Assembly (NCBI GenBank): GCA_025449775.1
Contig: JANWIS010000031.1
Location: 1 to 17,567, forward strand
DNA length: 17,567 nucleotides
Direction: 5' to 3'
Source: Ignavibacteriaceae bacterium
GTDB lineage: Bacteria; Bacteroidota; Ignavibacteria; Ignavibacteriales; Ignavibacteriaceae
Position 1 is the first letter of the stretch, and every line of letters begins with the position of its first letter. Below the pieces are notes generated by a model. That model was not told the origin of the DNA. It saw nothing but the letters and a program-made list of their open reading frames with translations, and did no database searches. Made by a program: the position numbers and the translations under genes. Positions 1 through 9,100 of the stretch are shown here, one piece after another.

Positions 1-31
1 ATATTTAATTTAAAATATCCAAATTATTTTT

Positions 32-38
32 AGGAGAG
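32..38 (+). promoter_or_regulatory. Ribosome binding site of the 45-500 gene
   Basis: AGGAGAG lies six bases before the ATG at 45 and supports that start. The promoter is probably outside the window or in the AT-rich 30 bases before it; none can be assigned. Confidence 0.7.
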
Positions 39-44
39 ATAATT

Positions 45-500
45 ATGAAGAAAATATCTTGTTTAATTTTTACACTGGTTATTCTATTTCAGCTAAGCTT
101 AGTTGGTCAGGATAAAAATTTCGGACTCGGAATTATTTTAGGCGAGCCGACCGGAATAAGCGCAAAACTATGGACAAGCGGGGTAAATGCTTTCGATTTT
201 GGTGCAGCCTGGTCTTTCAGGGGCGAAGGACATTTGCTTCTTCAGGCTGACTATGTGTGGCATATGTTTCATTTGATTTCTGTGTCGTCAGGCAGATTAC
301 CTTTCTATATTGGTATTGGAGGCAGGGTCATTCTTTCCGATGATCCGCTCGTCGGTGCGAGAGTTCCGGTAGGTCTTGATTATTTTTTTGCTGATGCACC
401 AGTTGATATATTTATAGAGATTGTACCAATTCTTGATCTGGTTCCATCAACAGATTTTGATTTGGGCGGAGGAATCGGTGCACGGTTTTGGTTTGATTAA
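45..500 (+). CDS. Small secreted beta-barrel-like outer-membrane protein
   Basis: A 151-residue protein with a clear signal peptide (residues 1-22: KK, a hydrophobic core, then VGQ). The mature part opens with a GLGIILGEPTGISAKLW segment. It continues as alternating hydrophobic/polar strands rich in Gly and aromatic residues, and ends in ARFWFD. The near-terminal aromatic is typical of outer-membrane barrels. The 'G-EPTGIS-K' opening resembles small barrel-like proteins grouped with Borrelia BAPKO_0422 (DUF3996-like); this is from memory and not searched. There are no catalytic motifs, so a structural or porin-like role in the outer membrane is inferred. It is the only plus-strand gene and converges on the minus-strand cluster, separated from it by a strong hairpin. 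The ATG at 45 is set by the good ribosome binding site and by the signal peptide that begins there. Confidence 0.85.
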   Translation: MKKISCLIFTLVILFQLSLVGQDKNFGLGIILGEPTGISAKLWTSGVNAFDFGAAWSFRGEGHLLLQADYVWHMFHLISVSSGRLPFYIGIGGRVILSDDPLVGARVPVGLDYFFADAPVDIFIEIVPILDLVPSTDFDLGGGIGARFWFD

Positions 501-512
501 AATGATTCAAAT

Positions 513-539
513 AAAAAGGCGGGCCGAACCCGCCTTTTT
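513..539. terminator. Bidirectional intrinsic terminator between convergent genes
   Basis: An 11-base perfect inverted repeat (AAAAAGGCGGG / CCCGCCTTTTT) with a five-base loop. It has a G+C-rich core and an A run on one side and a T run on the other, so it can end transcription from both 45-500 (+) and 561-1322 (-). A close copy sits at 2817-2838. Confidence 0.88.
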
Positions 540-560
540 AAATTTTACCACAATCAGAAA

Positions 561-1322
561 TTATTTCATCAGAATCATCTTCTTTGTTTCGGAAAATTTA
601 TTTGTCGTCAGTCTATAGAAATACGATCCGCTGGGTAGATTAGCCGCATTAAATTCAACCGAATAATTCCCGGCAGGTTTTTCTTCATTTACTAAAGTTA
701 ATATCTCATTACCCAACACATCGTATAATCTCAGCGTAACAAAAGAGATTTCCGGCATTGAATAATTTATTCTCGTGCTCGGGTTGAGTGGATTGGGATA
801 GTTCTGGAGTAATTCAAATTTATCAGGCAGAACTTCTACTTCAACTATATCTGAATATTCAATTTGTCCATCCGTATCTATTTGTTTTAGCCTGTATTGA
901 AAATTGCTGCCGCCAAATGGCTTTTCATCTATGAATGAATAATCTTTCGGGGAATTGCTGTTGCCATGTCCTTTAACAAATCCGATCTTCTCGAATCTAG
1001 GTTTTTGTTTTGTAGACTTAGAATTTATAACAGCACGCTCAACTTCAAAACCATAGTTATTTACTTCTGTTTCTGTTCTCCATCGTAGAGATACTGTTTT
1101 CTCTTCAACTGCTGCTGTAAGCGAAGAAAGCTCTACAGGGAGCGCTCCGTTGCAAAGTGTTCCACTGCCGGAATAAGTCCCGTTAATTGTTACAATGTTT
1201 GCACAAATATCCGCTCCTGTACCAACATCAATGTCTGTTCCTGCATCGAAAACCATCAAACTCTGACTTCGGATTATTGATGCAATGGTAAACAGTAGCA
1301 TCAAGTAAAATATTTTTTTCAT
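561..1322 (-). CDS. Small secreted protein with T9SS type A sorting domain
   Basis: A 253-residue protein. Residues 1-19 are a signal peptide. Residues 20-60 form a short Asp/Gly/Cys segment (FDAGTDIDVGTGADIC, with a second Cys at 57). Residues 61-165 look like a fibronectin/Ig-type beta domain, starting LPVELSSLTA with TVSLRWRTETEVNNYGFEVER. This style is common just before sorting domains in Ignavibacteria-like cargo. Residues 168-253 are the T9SS type A sorting domain (NYPNPLNPST at 174-183, DVLGNE, ending KKMILMK), with Leu replacing the usual Phe in NPFNP. Export across the outer membrane and surface attachment or release is inferred from this domain. The gene starts 17 bases after the S74-domain gene; its ribosome site (AGGGAG) abuts that gene's stop codon, so the two are very likely co-transcribed. 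No enzymatic motif is visible. Confidence 0.88.
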   Translation of the reverse strand: MKKIFYLMLLFTIASIIRSQSLMVFDAGTDIDVGTGADICANIVTINGTYSGSGTLCNGALPVELSSLTAAVEEKTVSLRWRTETEVNNYGFEVERAVINSKSTKQKPRFEKIGFVKGHGNSNSPKDYSFIDEKPFGGSNFQYRLKQIDTDGQIEYSDIVEVEVLPDKFELLQNYPNPLNPSTRINYSMPEISFVTLRLYDVLGNEILTLVNEEKPAGNYSVEFNAANLPSGSYFYRLTTNKFSETKKMILMK

Positions 1323-1339
1323 TTCAACTAGTGCTCCCT

Positions 1340-2533
1340 TTACTTGGTACCAAGGAATGTCACATTCTCAACATTTTCCTCTTTCGCCTTCAATTGAGAA
1401 ACCAGTTGTTTTAATCTGGTAATTTCCTCCTTTACCGATTTTATATCTTCCAGCTCTGATTTGAGCTCATCATTTTCCATTTTCAATTCCTGTATAGCTT
1501 TTACTATAATTGGTAAAAGTTTGCCCGGTGTTGCTTCCCATTTTTCGGGATTATTTTTTAAGACAAGGTTAAGCCACTCGGCTTTTTCATTTGTCTGGAC
1601 TGCGTCAAGCTCCTGTGCTATAAATCCTGCTGTGGGTGTCTCTTGCATTTTGCTGCCATCGGAAACATTATTTTCATACCACTCACGTATATCCCAGTTG
1701 AACTGCCGCGGCTTGAGCTTCATCAGTAAATTCAGTCCAAGTGACAAGTCTTTTATATTTTTCTTATCTCTTGCATCCGATAAACTTGTAATGTTTGTTT
1801 GCATACAGCGAAGATATGTTATCGAGAAATTACCAAGCGTAAATTCGTTAATTGCAGAGCTTGTTGATGGCTGTGAATTATCACCGATACAGACTAAACC
1901 TTGGCCCGTGGTAATTGTAGAACCTGCATTATGTCCTATAGCAGTGTTCAAAATGCCGAAGGTGCATGAAAATAAGGAACTAAATCCCACGGCTGTGTTT
2001 GAAACACCGAGGGTGTTGGTATACAAAGAATTCAGTCCCACAGCTGTGTTCTGAAAGCCATCTGTGTTGGAAAATAAAGACTGCACTCCCACAGCAGTGT
2101 TAAAATGGCCGGTGGTGTTGGAACCTAAAGAATTAAATCCTATCGCTATGTTTTCATAACCGGTTGTGAGACTATAAAGAGAATACCCGATTCCTGTATT
2201 ATAGCTTGCTTGGGTCCCGCTTCCAGACAATGTGAAATTACCTGCATTTATTCCAAGGAATGTGTTCCATCCATTTGTTCCGGACGCCTGATAGTTATGT
2301 AAAAATCTATCTGTGCCTTTAAATATTATACCCAAAGCTGAGCTTGTTGTGTTTTCAAGCCGAAGTGTATTTAATATATTTACTTGACCAGTTGACTGGC
2401 TTAGGGTAAGATAATTATTTGACCCATCCTTGATTGTAAACAGTCCGTTTGTGCCAAGTGTATTGGTGATGTTCTGAGCAAGGCTACTTAGATTGAGTAA
2501 AAGGGAAAAGATTATGAATGAGGATTTTTTCAT
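1340..2533 (-). CDS. Tail-fibre-like surface protein with S74 intramolecular chaperone domain
   Basis: A 397-residue protein with a signal peptide (residues 1-19, ending SLAQ). Residues 112-212 are six repeats of about 17 residues with the pattern N-T-A-[VI]-G-x-x-S-L-x-x-N-T-x-G, like beta-roll heads of trimeric surface proteins. Residues 250-340 are a Peptidase S74 / chaperone-of-endosialidase domain: SDARDKKNI at 252-260, LMKLKPRQFNW at 269-279 and GFIAQELD at 303-310. Residues 340-390 form a coiled coil (ELKMENDELKSELEDIKSV). In phage endosialidases this domain drives trimer folding and then cuts itself off just before the Ser of the SDxR motif; by analogy the site here would be before Ser252. 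There is no T9SS domain, but the next gene in the operon has one. The ribosome site GAGGAG (2541-2546) fixes the start. A trimeric surface fibre is the likely role; no ligand can be inferred. Confidence 0.88.
   Translation of the reverse strand: MKKSSFIIFSLLLNLSSLAQNITNTLGTNGLFTIKDGSNNYLTLSQSTGQVNILNTLRLENTTSSALGIIFKGTDRFLHNYQASGTNGWNTFLGINAGNFTLSGSGTQASYNTGIGYSLYSLTTGYENIAIGFNSLGSNTTGHFNTAVGVQSLFSNTDGFQNTAVGLNSLYTNTLGVSNTAVGFSSLFSCTFGILNTAIGHNAGSTITTGQGLVCIGDNSQPSTSSAINEFTLGNFSITYLRCMQTNITSLSDARDKKNIKDLSLGLNLLMKLKPRQFNWDIREWYENNVSDGSKMQETPTAGFIAQELDAVQTNEKAEWLNLVLKNNPEKWEATPGKLLPIIVKAIQELKMENDELKSELEDIKSVKEEITRLKQLVSQLKAKEENVENVTFLGTK
1898..2200 (-). repeat. Six in-frame repeats of about 51 bases (17-residue head repeats)
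   Basis: Within the S74-domain gene, residues 112-127 (16 aa), 128-144, 145-161, 162-178, 179-195 and 196-212 repeat the pattern NTAVGxxSLxxNTxG. The DNA copies have diverged but keep the same frame, and the unit is 17 residues in five of six. Such repeats usually form a left-handed beta-roll in trimeric adhesin heads. Confidence 0.85.
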
Positions 2534-2540
2534 TTTGGGT

Positions 2541-2604
2541 CTCCTCTTTAATTGTTAAATGTTGATGTCTATTAATTTCAGATTATTAATTTTATAAAAT
2601 TATA
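2541..2604 (-). promoter_or_regulatory. Candidate promoter -10 and ribosome site of the S74/T9SS gene pair
   Basis: On the minus strand, TATAAT is found at 2604-2599, about 65 bases before the start codon, and GAGGAG at 2546-2541. I find no good TTGACA-like -35 at the expected distance; only AAC-rich sequence lies there. The ribosome site is convincing, while the -10 is tentative because such hexamers are common in AT-rich DNA and this lineage's promoter consensus may differ. Confidence 0.35.
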
Positions 2605-2776
2605 GTGTACACTTACTTATTGTTGTTAAACATTAATAATTTATGAATAAAAAGCAATGGGTTGCCATGCTATTAGGTAAGCAAAAATTCAATATAAGTT
2701 AAACTGATACCGATTGAACATTTTGGGAAGACATCGAATGAGTATAAAGATTCGTTGAGACATTGATTAGCCAGTA

Positions 2777-2811
2777 GTAAGAGGTAAGAGGTAAGAGGTA
2801 AGAGGTAAGAA
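2777..2811. repeat. Heptamer tandem repeat (GTAAGAG)
   Basis: Four exact head-to-tail copies of GTAAGAG (2777-2804) are followed by a variant copy, GTAAGAA (2805-2811). The array lies just before the hairpin at 2817. Short heptamer arrays of this kind usually grow and shrink by slippage and are often intergenic; no function is apparent. Confidence 0.85.
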
Positions 2812-2816
2812 GTTAG

Positions 2817-2838
2817 GGCGGGTTGAACCCGCCTTTTT
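2817..2838. terminator. Hairpin with T run on the plus strand only
   Basis: GGCGGG / CCCGCC with a five-base loop (TTGAA), followed by TTTTT on the plus strand. It lies 22 bases beyond the stop of the 2860-6069 gene, so it should end that minus-strand transcript. On the minus strand, however, the hairpin is followed by CTAACTTC rather than a U run, so it is a weaker terminator in that direction or mainly a transcript-end stabiliser. It is a near copy of the hairpin at 513-539. Confidence 0.6.
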
Positions 2839-2859
2839 AAATTTTACTCCACTCAGAAA

Positions 2860-5800
2860 TTATTTCATTAAAACCATCTTCTTTGTTTCAACAAAATCTC
2901 CTGAACGAAGCTGATAAAAATATACTCCGCTTGCAAACTTGGTAGCATTAAAAACTACTTGATAGCTACCTGTCGTTTTATATTCATCAACAAGAACTTC
3001 AACTTCTCTTCCGAGAATGTCAAATATTTTAATCCTGACAACAGCACTTTGAGGAATAGAATATTTTATTGTCGTTGACGGATTAAACGGATTAGGATAT
3101 GACTGATAAAGCATATACTTATCAGGAACAAAATAATTTTCATCCTCAACGCCTGTGGCTGATCCTCCACCCATAATATTAAACCCTTTATTATTGTTTT
3201 CGTGAATTTCGGTAATCGTATTATCCTGATCCAAAACAGCATAGATTCTTGGATAGGATGGTAATCCTGATAGTACAACCCACTTAAACTCTACATTAGA
3301 CTTTCCGAGTGAAAGTATATTTCCATTTGTGCTGACAGTATTTGTACCATTTACGCCTACAATTGGAGTGCCTCCTGAATCCGGATCTTCTAAATAAAAT
3401 TTAACAACGACAGATGAAGGAGTTGGTATGAGACTGAAATTTCGTACTTGCACTAAAATATTTAATGTGTCTCCTGGTAAGGGCCTTCTTGGAATAAAAC
3501 TTATATCTTTTGTATGAAATCTTTTTGATGGCTCGCTTAACGAGAATCCTTTTTCTGGATCGAGCCTCCAGGGCAAAATGAATGTTGGATCAGAGTTGTT
3601 TTTATACTTCAATTCCCACCACGAATCTTCTCCTGCTGGTTCCGGTACATCTACAGCATAATCAACTACAAGGGCATCATTTTTCCCCCAGTAAGCATAA
3701 GGTGTGACAGCATATTCTACCTGACCTATTCCCATATTAACATTGCCAAGATGCACCTTTAAATCAATAAGATTACTTACAGATGTTTTGTGTGTTATCA
3801 TATCTTTGTTGCCAAAATCTCCATCGAATCTTCCTATCCCATTCCATGTATAGCCTATATCCAATCCATTATCTATTGTTGTGTCTGCCTGGCTGGACTG
3901 AAAATCAGAGAATGAAAGATTCCAGTTATATGATGATGATCCATCCAATGAAAATCTATCTGATGTATAACTTGCTCTGATTGGCTGTGACAGATTGGGA
4001 TTATTAACCAGTGTATCGTAGGGATAATAGGAAAGGATGTTGCTTACCTCGTGATCAGGAATATAATTTTGCGCTATATAATTCTTACTTCCAAACCATG
4101 TCCCCTGAACATTATTCGGGACAAAGGTTAAAAAGGTGTTCCTTGGGAATGGCTCATTTCCATGAAAGACAGGGTATTCCCAGACATCGTAATCTGTTAC
4201 AGTCGTGTATATTCTATCATCTTCTCGAGCTTCCACCTCCACACTAACAGAAACTGTAGTAACATTTGTACTGTCTAAACTAAAATGCCTGCCATAATTT
4301 TTTAGCAAGTGGTAATCGTAATTAATTGCTATACCAACTCCTGCCGGGGCTACAGTAACTTGCCCTGCAAACGAAAGTCCGGCTGATATCACCCAATCTT
4401 TGTTAACTTTGGTTGATACTTCAATAGATGAGGTTGTTTGTTTTTTATACAGCGCCCAAAAATCGCAGTCACCACCATTGTAACAGCCATTTATATCAAA
4501 AATATTTCCGTCAAACATATCAAAATGAACAGGAGGAGCATTTAGAATAACGATCGGTTGGGATATATCATACTCATTGGAGTGTTCGGGCCAGCCGATA
4601 GTAAAATCAAATCCATCAAAATTTCCAACGGCAATTGCGTACTTCTGATAAACGTCGTTTTGACTTTCCTCACCGAGGATTCTGCCAATTACTCTATCAG
4701 TTCCATCATTCAATGTCGTATCGCTAAATGTAATAGCAGCTATTTCAAAACCATCGGGGACACCCGAGGTGTTTACAATATTTTTAACAATCAAAATATC
4801 TTCTCTATTATCCATATTCATATCACTAACTTTCAGATAATTATTACTCTGTGCATAATCTGCGTTCCCTCCGTTCGCGACATTTATCAATGCTTTTGTA
4901 TCAAAAGTATAATTGTCTGTAACAGCTATAACACGAATTCTATTCCCGGCGGCAAATACCACTTCGTCTCTCTTATTAACAGTATTGTTCAGATCACCGG
5001 CAGCCAAACCAAATTCGGTGTAATTGTTAGTAGTATGAGTGTTAGTTAGGTTGTATTGCTGTCTGGGTCCAACTGATATTGTTCCCAAATTTGAAGAAAC
5101 ATTCAGAATATAGTGATAAGAAATATGGAGAGTATTGGCGGAATTTTGTACAGCACTGAAAACTAATTCATCATTAGAATCATCATCGAACTGTCCCCGA
5201 GCTTCTGCCATAATAAAATCTTCCAATGGACCGTCCTTTGGAACATCTATCGTGGTACTACCTTTAGGTGTAATTGAACCATTTTCAAATGAATAAATTT
5301 TAATAGTTATGGGCACCGTATTGGTTGTGGTTGGATTTTCCCACGAACATGAGATTACTTCATCAATTCCATCACCATTTAAATCTGCTGTCTCAATAAT
5401 GTTTTTTACAAAATGTTGGAGGCTGGAACCAAGCACCATTGTATTACTGAATCTTTCGCTCAGTGTTGTTTGCAATGTTGAATCCACATCATATACGTAG
5501 AATAATACCGAATCAGAAAGGTCGCGAAAAACTATAATGAATTCATCAGTACTATCGCTATCAAAGTTTCCTGTCCTCACATAGATTTCACTACTTTGAT
5601 TTAGCTCTTCACCGGCATCTAACGTAGTTGCTGTAGAATTGGTGAAGAATCCCGTGGTATCAAAATGACTGATCATTATCTCAATCTTCTGAGTAGATTG
5701 TGTGGATCGCCAGATTGAAACGACATCATCGTAAAGATCTACATTCAACCTGCCCTCTGTAGCATCGACATATAAATTGTTACCAGACCTACTGTCTTCT

Positions 5801-6069
5801 CTTCGGCTGGTTTTAGTTAACATGGTATCAATATCAAGAGAATCGATGGAAAAAAATATTCCATTTGTTTTATAGCGGTATATCTTCTGATAACTTTTAT
5901 AATTTCCACTGCCGATATCTTCCATCCAGAGAAGAAAAACATCTTGTGATTTAACTGTTATTGGTCCCGTTTCATTTATGCCAAACGGATCTGTCTGTGA
6001 AAAGATTTGTGAGTATGAAAAAAGAATAAACAGTACACAGAAAAAGTTGAACAGTAATCTTTGTTTCAT
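2860..6069 (-). CDS. Giant T9SS cargo: seven-bladed FG-GAP propeller, unknown beta region, CARDB (paralogue 1)
   Basis: A 1069-residue protein. The signal peptide is residues 1-25. Seven Asp-rich FG-GAP/VCBS-like loops recur every 57-67 residues, near 106, 167, 228 (DLNGDGIDEV), 292, 358, 415 (DMNMDNREDI) and 482, which suggests a seven-bladed calcium-binding propeller. Residues 510-840 are a beta-rich region I cannot name: a Cys pair (C529, C535 in GCYNGGDC), DYDVWEYPVFHGN at 626-638, PDHEVSNILSYY at 671-682 and DPTFILPWRLDPEKGF at 827-842. Residues 860-965 are CARDB-like, ending HENNNKGFN. Residues 985-1069 are the T9SS sorting domain. It is the last of three tandem paralogues and is closest to the 9434-12616 gene. 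The ribosome site is weak (GGGAACG) compared with its sisters. A cell-surface binding or structural role is inferred; no catalytic residues are recognised. Confidence 0.88.
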   Translation of the reverse strand: MKQRLLFNFFCVLFILFSYSQIFSQTDPFGINETGPITVKSQDVFLLWMEDIGSGNYKSYQKIYRYKTNGIFFSIDSLDIDTMLTKTSRREDSRSGNNLYVDATEGRLNVDLYDDVVSIWRSTQSTQKIEIMISHFDTTGFFTNSTATTLDAGEELNQSSEIYVRTGNFDSDSTDEFIIVFRDLSDSVLFYVYDVDSTLQTTLSERFSNTMVLGSSLQHFVKNIIETADLNGDGIDEVISCSWENPTTTNTVPITIKIYSFENGSITPKGSTTIDVPKDGPLEDFIMAEARGQFDDDSNDELVFSAVQNSANTLHISYHYILNVSSNLGTISVGPRQQYNLTNTHTTNNYTEFGLAAGDLNNTVNKRDEVVFAAGNRIRVIAVTDNYTFDTKALINVANGGNADYAQSNNYLKVSDMNMDNREDILIVKNIVNTSGVPDGFEIAAITFSDTTLNDGTDRVIGRILGEESQNDVYQKYAIAVGNFDGFDFTIGWPEHSNEYDISQPIVILNAPPVHFDMFDGNIFDINGCYNGGDCDFWALYKKQTTSSIEVSTKVNKDWVISAGLSFAGQVTVAPAGVGIAINYDYHLLKNYGRHFSLDSTNVTTVSVSVEVEAREDDRIYTTVTDYDVWEYPVFHGNEPFPRNTFLTFVPNNVQGTWFGSKNYIAQNYIPDHEVSNILSYYPYDTLVNNPNLSQPIRASYTSDRFSLDGSSSYNWNLSFSDFQSSQADTTIDNGLDIGYTWNGIGRFDGDFGNKDMITHKTSVSNLIDLKVHLGNVNMGIGQVEYAVTPYAYWGKNDALVVDYAVDVPEPAGEDSWWELKYKNNSDPTFILPWRLDPEKGFSLSEPSKRFHTKDISFIPRRPLPGDTLNILVQVRNFSLIPTPSSVVVKFYLEDPDSGGTPIVGVNGTNTVSTNGNILSLGKSNVEFKWVVLSGLPSYPRIYAVLDQDNTITEIHENNNKGFNIMGGGSATGVEDENYFVPDKYMLYQSYPNPFNPSTTIKYSIPQSAVVRIKIFDILGREVEVLVDEYKTTGSYQVVFNATKFASGVYFYQLRSGDFVETKKMVLMK

Positions 6070-6160
6070 AACGTTCCCGTTAAAGTTTATTAAAGAATAC
6101 TTACTGCTAAATTTTTTTAAATATGGGTATCACCTTCTTAATTGTGACGCCCAGTTAAAC

Positions 6161-9100
6161 TTATTTCATCAAGATCATCTTCTTTGTTTCAACAAAGTCT
6201 CTCGATCGAAGCTGATAAAAATAAACTCCGCTTGCAAACCTGCTTGCATTGAATTCAACATTGTATGTTCCAATTGTTTTATACTCATCAACAAGCACTT
6301 CAACTTCTCTTCCAAGAATATCATATACTTTTATACTTACATCTGAACTTTGCGGAATAGAATATTTTATTGTCGTTGATGGATTAAACGGATTCGGATA
6401 TGATTGATATAGCACATATTCTTCCGGCAGTAAATATTCCGTCTCCGCATTCACCAACGAGCCGTAACCAATACCCGGAGTCCAGCCGGTATTATTATTT
6501 TCATGAACTTCATTTGTAATTGCATTCTCCTGATCTATGACAGCATAAATTCTTAAACTATCCAAAGTATGGTTCAGGGGAATTAGCCATGGAACTAAAA
6601 CATTTCTATATCCACGAGCAGCAATTATTGTATCCACTGTCGTTTCTCCCAATAGCATTCCGCCAGTGTTTGGATCGCCTTCATAAAATTTTACTGTGAA
6701 TGGAGATGTAACCGATTGTAAACCAAAATTTCGTACTTTAGCCATTATATAAACGGAATCTCCGCCACGGGGATCAACTTTTGAAAGCCTGATATCTCGT
6801 GACCGGAGCCGGTACGCCGGGTCGTTTCCAGGTAAAGGATATCCTTTTTCAGGGTCGTATCTCCAGGGCAAACTAAATGCGAGATCGGTTTTGTTACCGT
6901 AATTTGTTTGCCAGAATGAATTTCCGCCAACCGGCAGTTGTGTAACTTTATAATCCAAAGCTAATGCACCATAAGAAGTCCAGTATGAATACGGTTGAAC
7001 ATAATAAGTTGCGCTTGTGCCGTATTGAGGATCTAAATGTCCAAGATCTCCTCTGACTTCAAGTGATTGCTGAACTTTAACTGTTTGTGTTAAAATCTCA
7101 CCATAATTATAACGGCCGTTCACTTCAACTTCTATCCCAACATCGAATCCACCAACATCTGCAGTAAGATCAAGAGTTCCACCAATTTCTATTCCGGCAT
7201 CCCAGCTTGTTTCTACACTACTCTTTTGAAAAGATTGCATCAGCACGGAAACAAAACTATTTCCGGTGGCCCCTACAGTTTGTTCAGGAAAATCTACAAT
7301 AACTCTTGCAGTATCAAATGTATTTGAAGTCCTGTAGGAAAGAATATTTCCCGTCTCGTGATCGGGTCTGAACTGATTTCCAAGCAGATCATCATCCTTT
7401 AGCTCAATCCATAATGGTCGGGGATTTTGTGGAACGGTTACGAGAAAATATCCAATCGGAGTTGGGTTAAGACTATCGTAAACTGGGTATTCATAAAAAT
7501 CAATATCATAAACGTTAGAATAAATCCAGTCATCGCCGGCAGCTACCCGTCCCGTTGTTATAGTTAAGGATGTTCCTGAAGATTCTTTATTGCTGAACTT
7601 ATCTCCATAAGTAACCTTTACTTTTTCTTTAAGTATAAATTGTGACGAAGTTAAAGTAGCATCACCACCCCAATCTTCATGAATTTGTGTGGTGATAGTT
7701 GTATCAGTCGTAGTTGACTGAACATATGAAGATGAAAATCCGCAGTTCTGATCCGGAAAGCAATCGCTTAAATCGTGATTCACACTATTTAAAATATCAT
7801 AATGAATTGGCGGAGTGTAGAGAACTACTGTCGGATGCATTACTCCGCTTCTTCTGTAATGAACAGGATCCCCCAGTCTTGTTCTGTCACCGTCAAAATC
7901 ACCCAATGCAATTGCATAATGTCTTCTTCCGGTGTTTGATAGTATTGGTTCCTCGTTCAGTCTCCGGGCTTTTAATAAGAGTGAAGTAAGGGTGGTATCA
8001 ACACTGAAAACGTGCATTTCGAAATGTTGAAACTCTCCGGGTCCGTTTGCCACAAAACTTTTTACAATTACAATTTCAGAGCTTCGATCTAAATCCATAT
8101 CTTCAACTGTAAGAAAAGCATCGCTGTCTAAATTATCTCCATCAGTTTGAACATTTTGTTGCAATTTAAATTGCGGCAATAGCTGATCCTCGATTGAATA
8201 AACGAAAAATTCATACCCGGACATCATAACAAGCTCATCACGATAGTCTTTATTAAAATCACCTGCAGCAACATTGAAAGGAAGCATATCATTTGGTCCA
8301 ACTTCGTTTCGTGCAACCCTGCTTTGAACATCAAAATTAATATTGGTAAGACTGTTCGTTATATCAATTAAATATGCGTATGTATCATCACCGGGTTCTT
8401 CGCCCTGGAAAAATGAAAACCCAAATACAATTTCTGATCCGGCATCAAAATCAAAAGCCCCTGCAATTCCATCAATATTAATAGTAGTCACATTGTATGC
8501 CGGCTCCTGAAAAATTTCCTGGGATGATTTTCGAACAAAGTTTCCATTATCATCTACTGAATAAATAGTAATAGCAAGTGCCCAGCTATTTACTCCGATT
8601 GGTTTTACAAATAATAATGCAATATCATCACGTCCGTCGCTGTCAAAATCTCCTGCCACAATATCCCAGTTATTTGGTGAGACAAGGATTTTTTCATCGT
8701 TTATACTGCCAAACATTTTAGGGATCAAACTTCCTTTGTTAAAAGAACAGAGCTGTAAGTGAATTGTTGTGTCGGTGCCCTGGAATGCAACAATAAAATC
8801 ATCCTGTCTGTTTCCCCAAAAATCTCCTGTTTCAACATGAATTTCTTTACTTCCAATCACTGCGAGACCGTACAATGACATGGTGTTTGTACTTGTCCAC
8901 GATAAAGTACCAGCTACGATTTCGGGGATGGAAACAGTAACAGTATTATTGGGTCCTTGCCATGCAGCTACAAAATGTTTAAAACTTCCACCAAGAAAGT
9001 TACCAGTAGCCACCGTCAAATTTCTAGTGCCTGTGATGGCTGAGTCAATATAGATAGGTTTTTTTCTTAATGTAGAGTCTGTTCCTCCCGGATGTGTCAA

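Larger units (their letters stand above)
2534..2859. other. Intergenic region with promoter candidate, heptamer repeat and hairpin
   Basis: These 326 bases between two minus-strand genes hold, from left to right, the leader of the S74-domain gene, AT-rich sequence with no convincing open frame, a short heptamer tandem repeat (2777-2811) and a G+C-rich hairpin (2817-2838). I see no small gene or RNA gene in it. Confidence 0.6.

Noticed and set aside
1461..2054. Long plus-strand open frame (197 codons) opposite the S74-domain gene
   Set aside because: It lies wholly antisense to a gene with clear domains and repeats; the product has no recognisable features and there is no ribosome site. It is a shadow of the repeat-containing gene.
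1340..2533. Prophage origin for the S74 'tail fibre' gene
   Set aside because: It has a signal peptide and no phage genes lie around it; neighbours are secreted bacterial cargo.
4558..5049. Plus-strand open frame of 163 codons inside the 2860-6069 gene
   Set aside because: Antisense to conserved propeller blades; its Ile/Ser/Asn-rich product is what reverse-complement AT-rich coding DNA usually gives.
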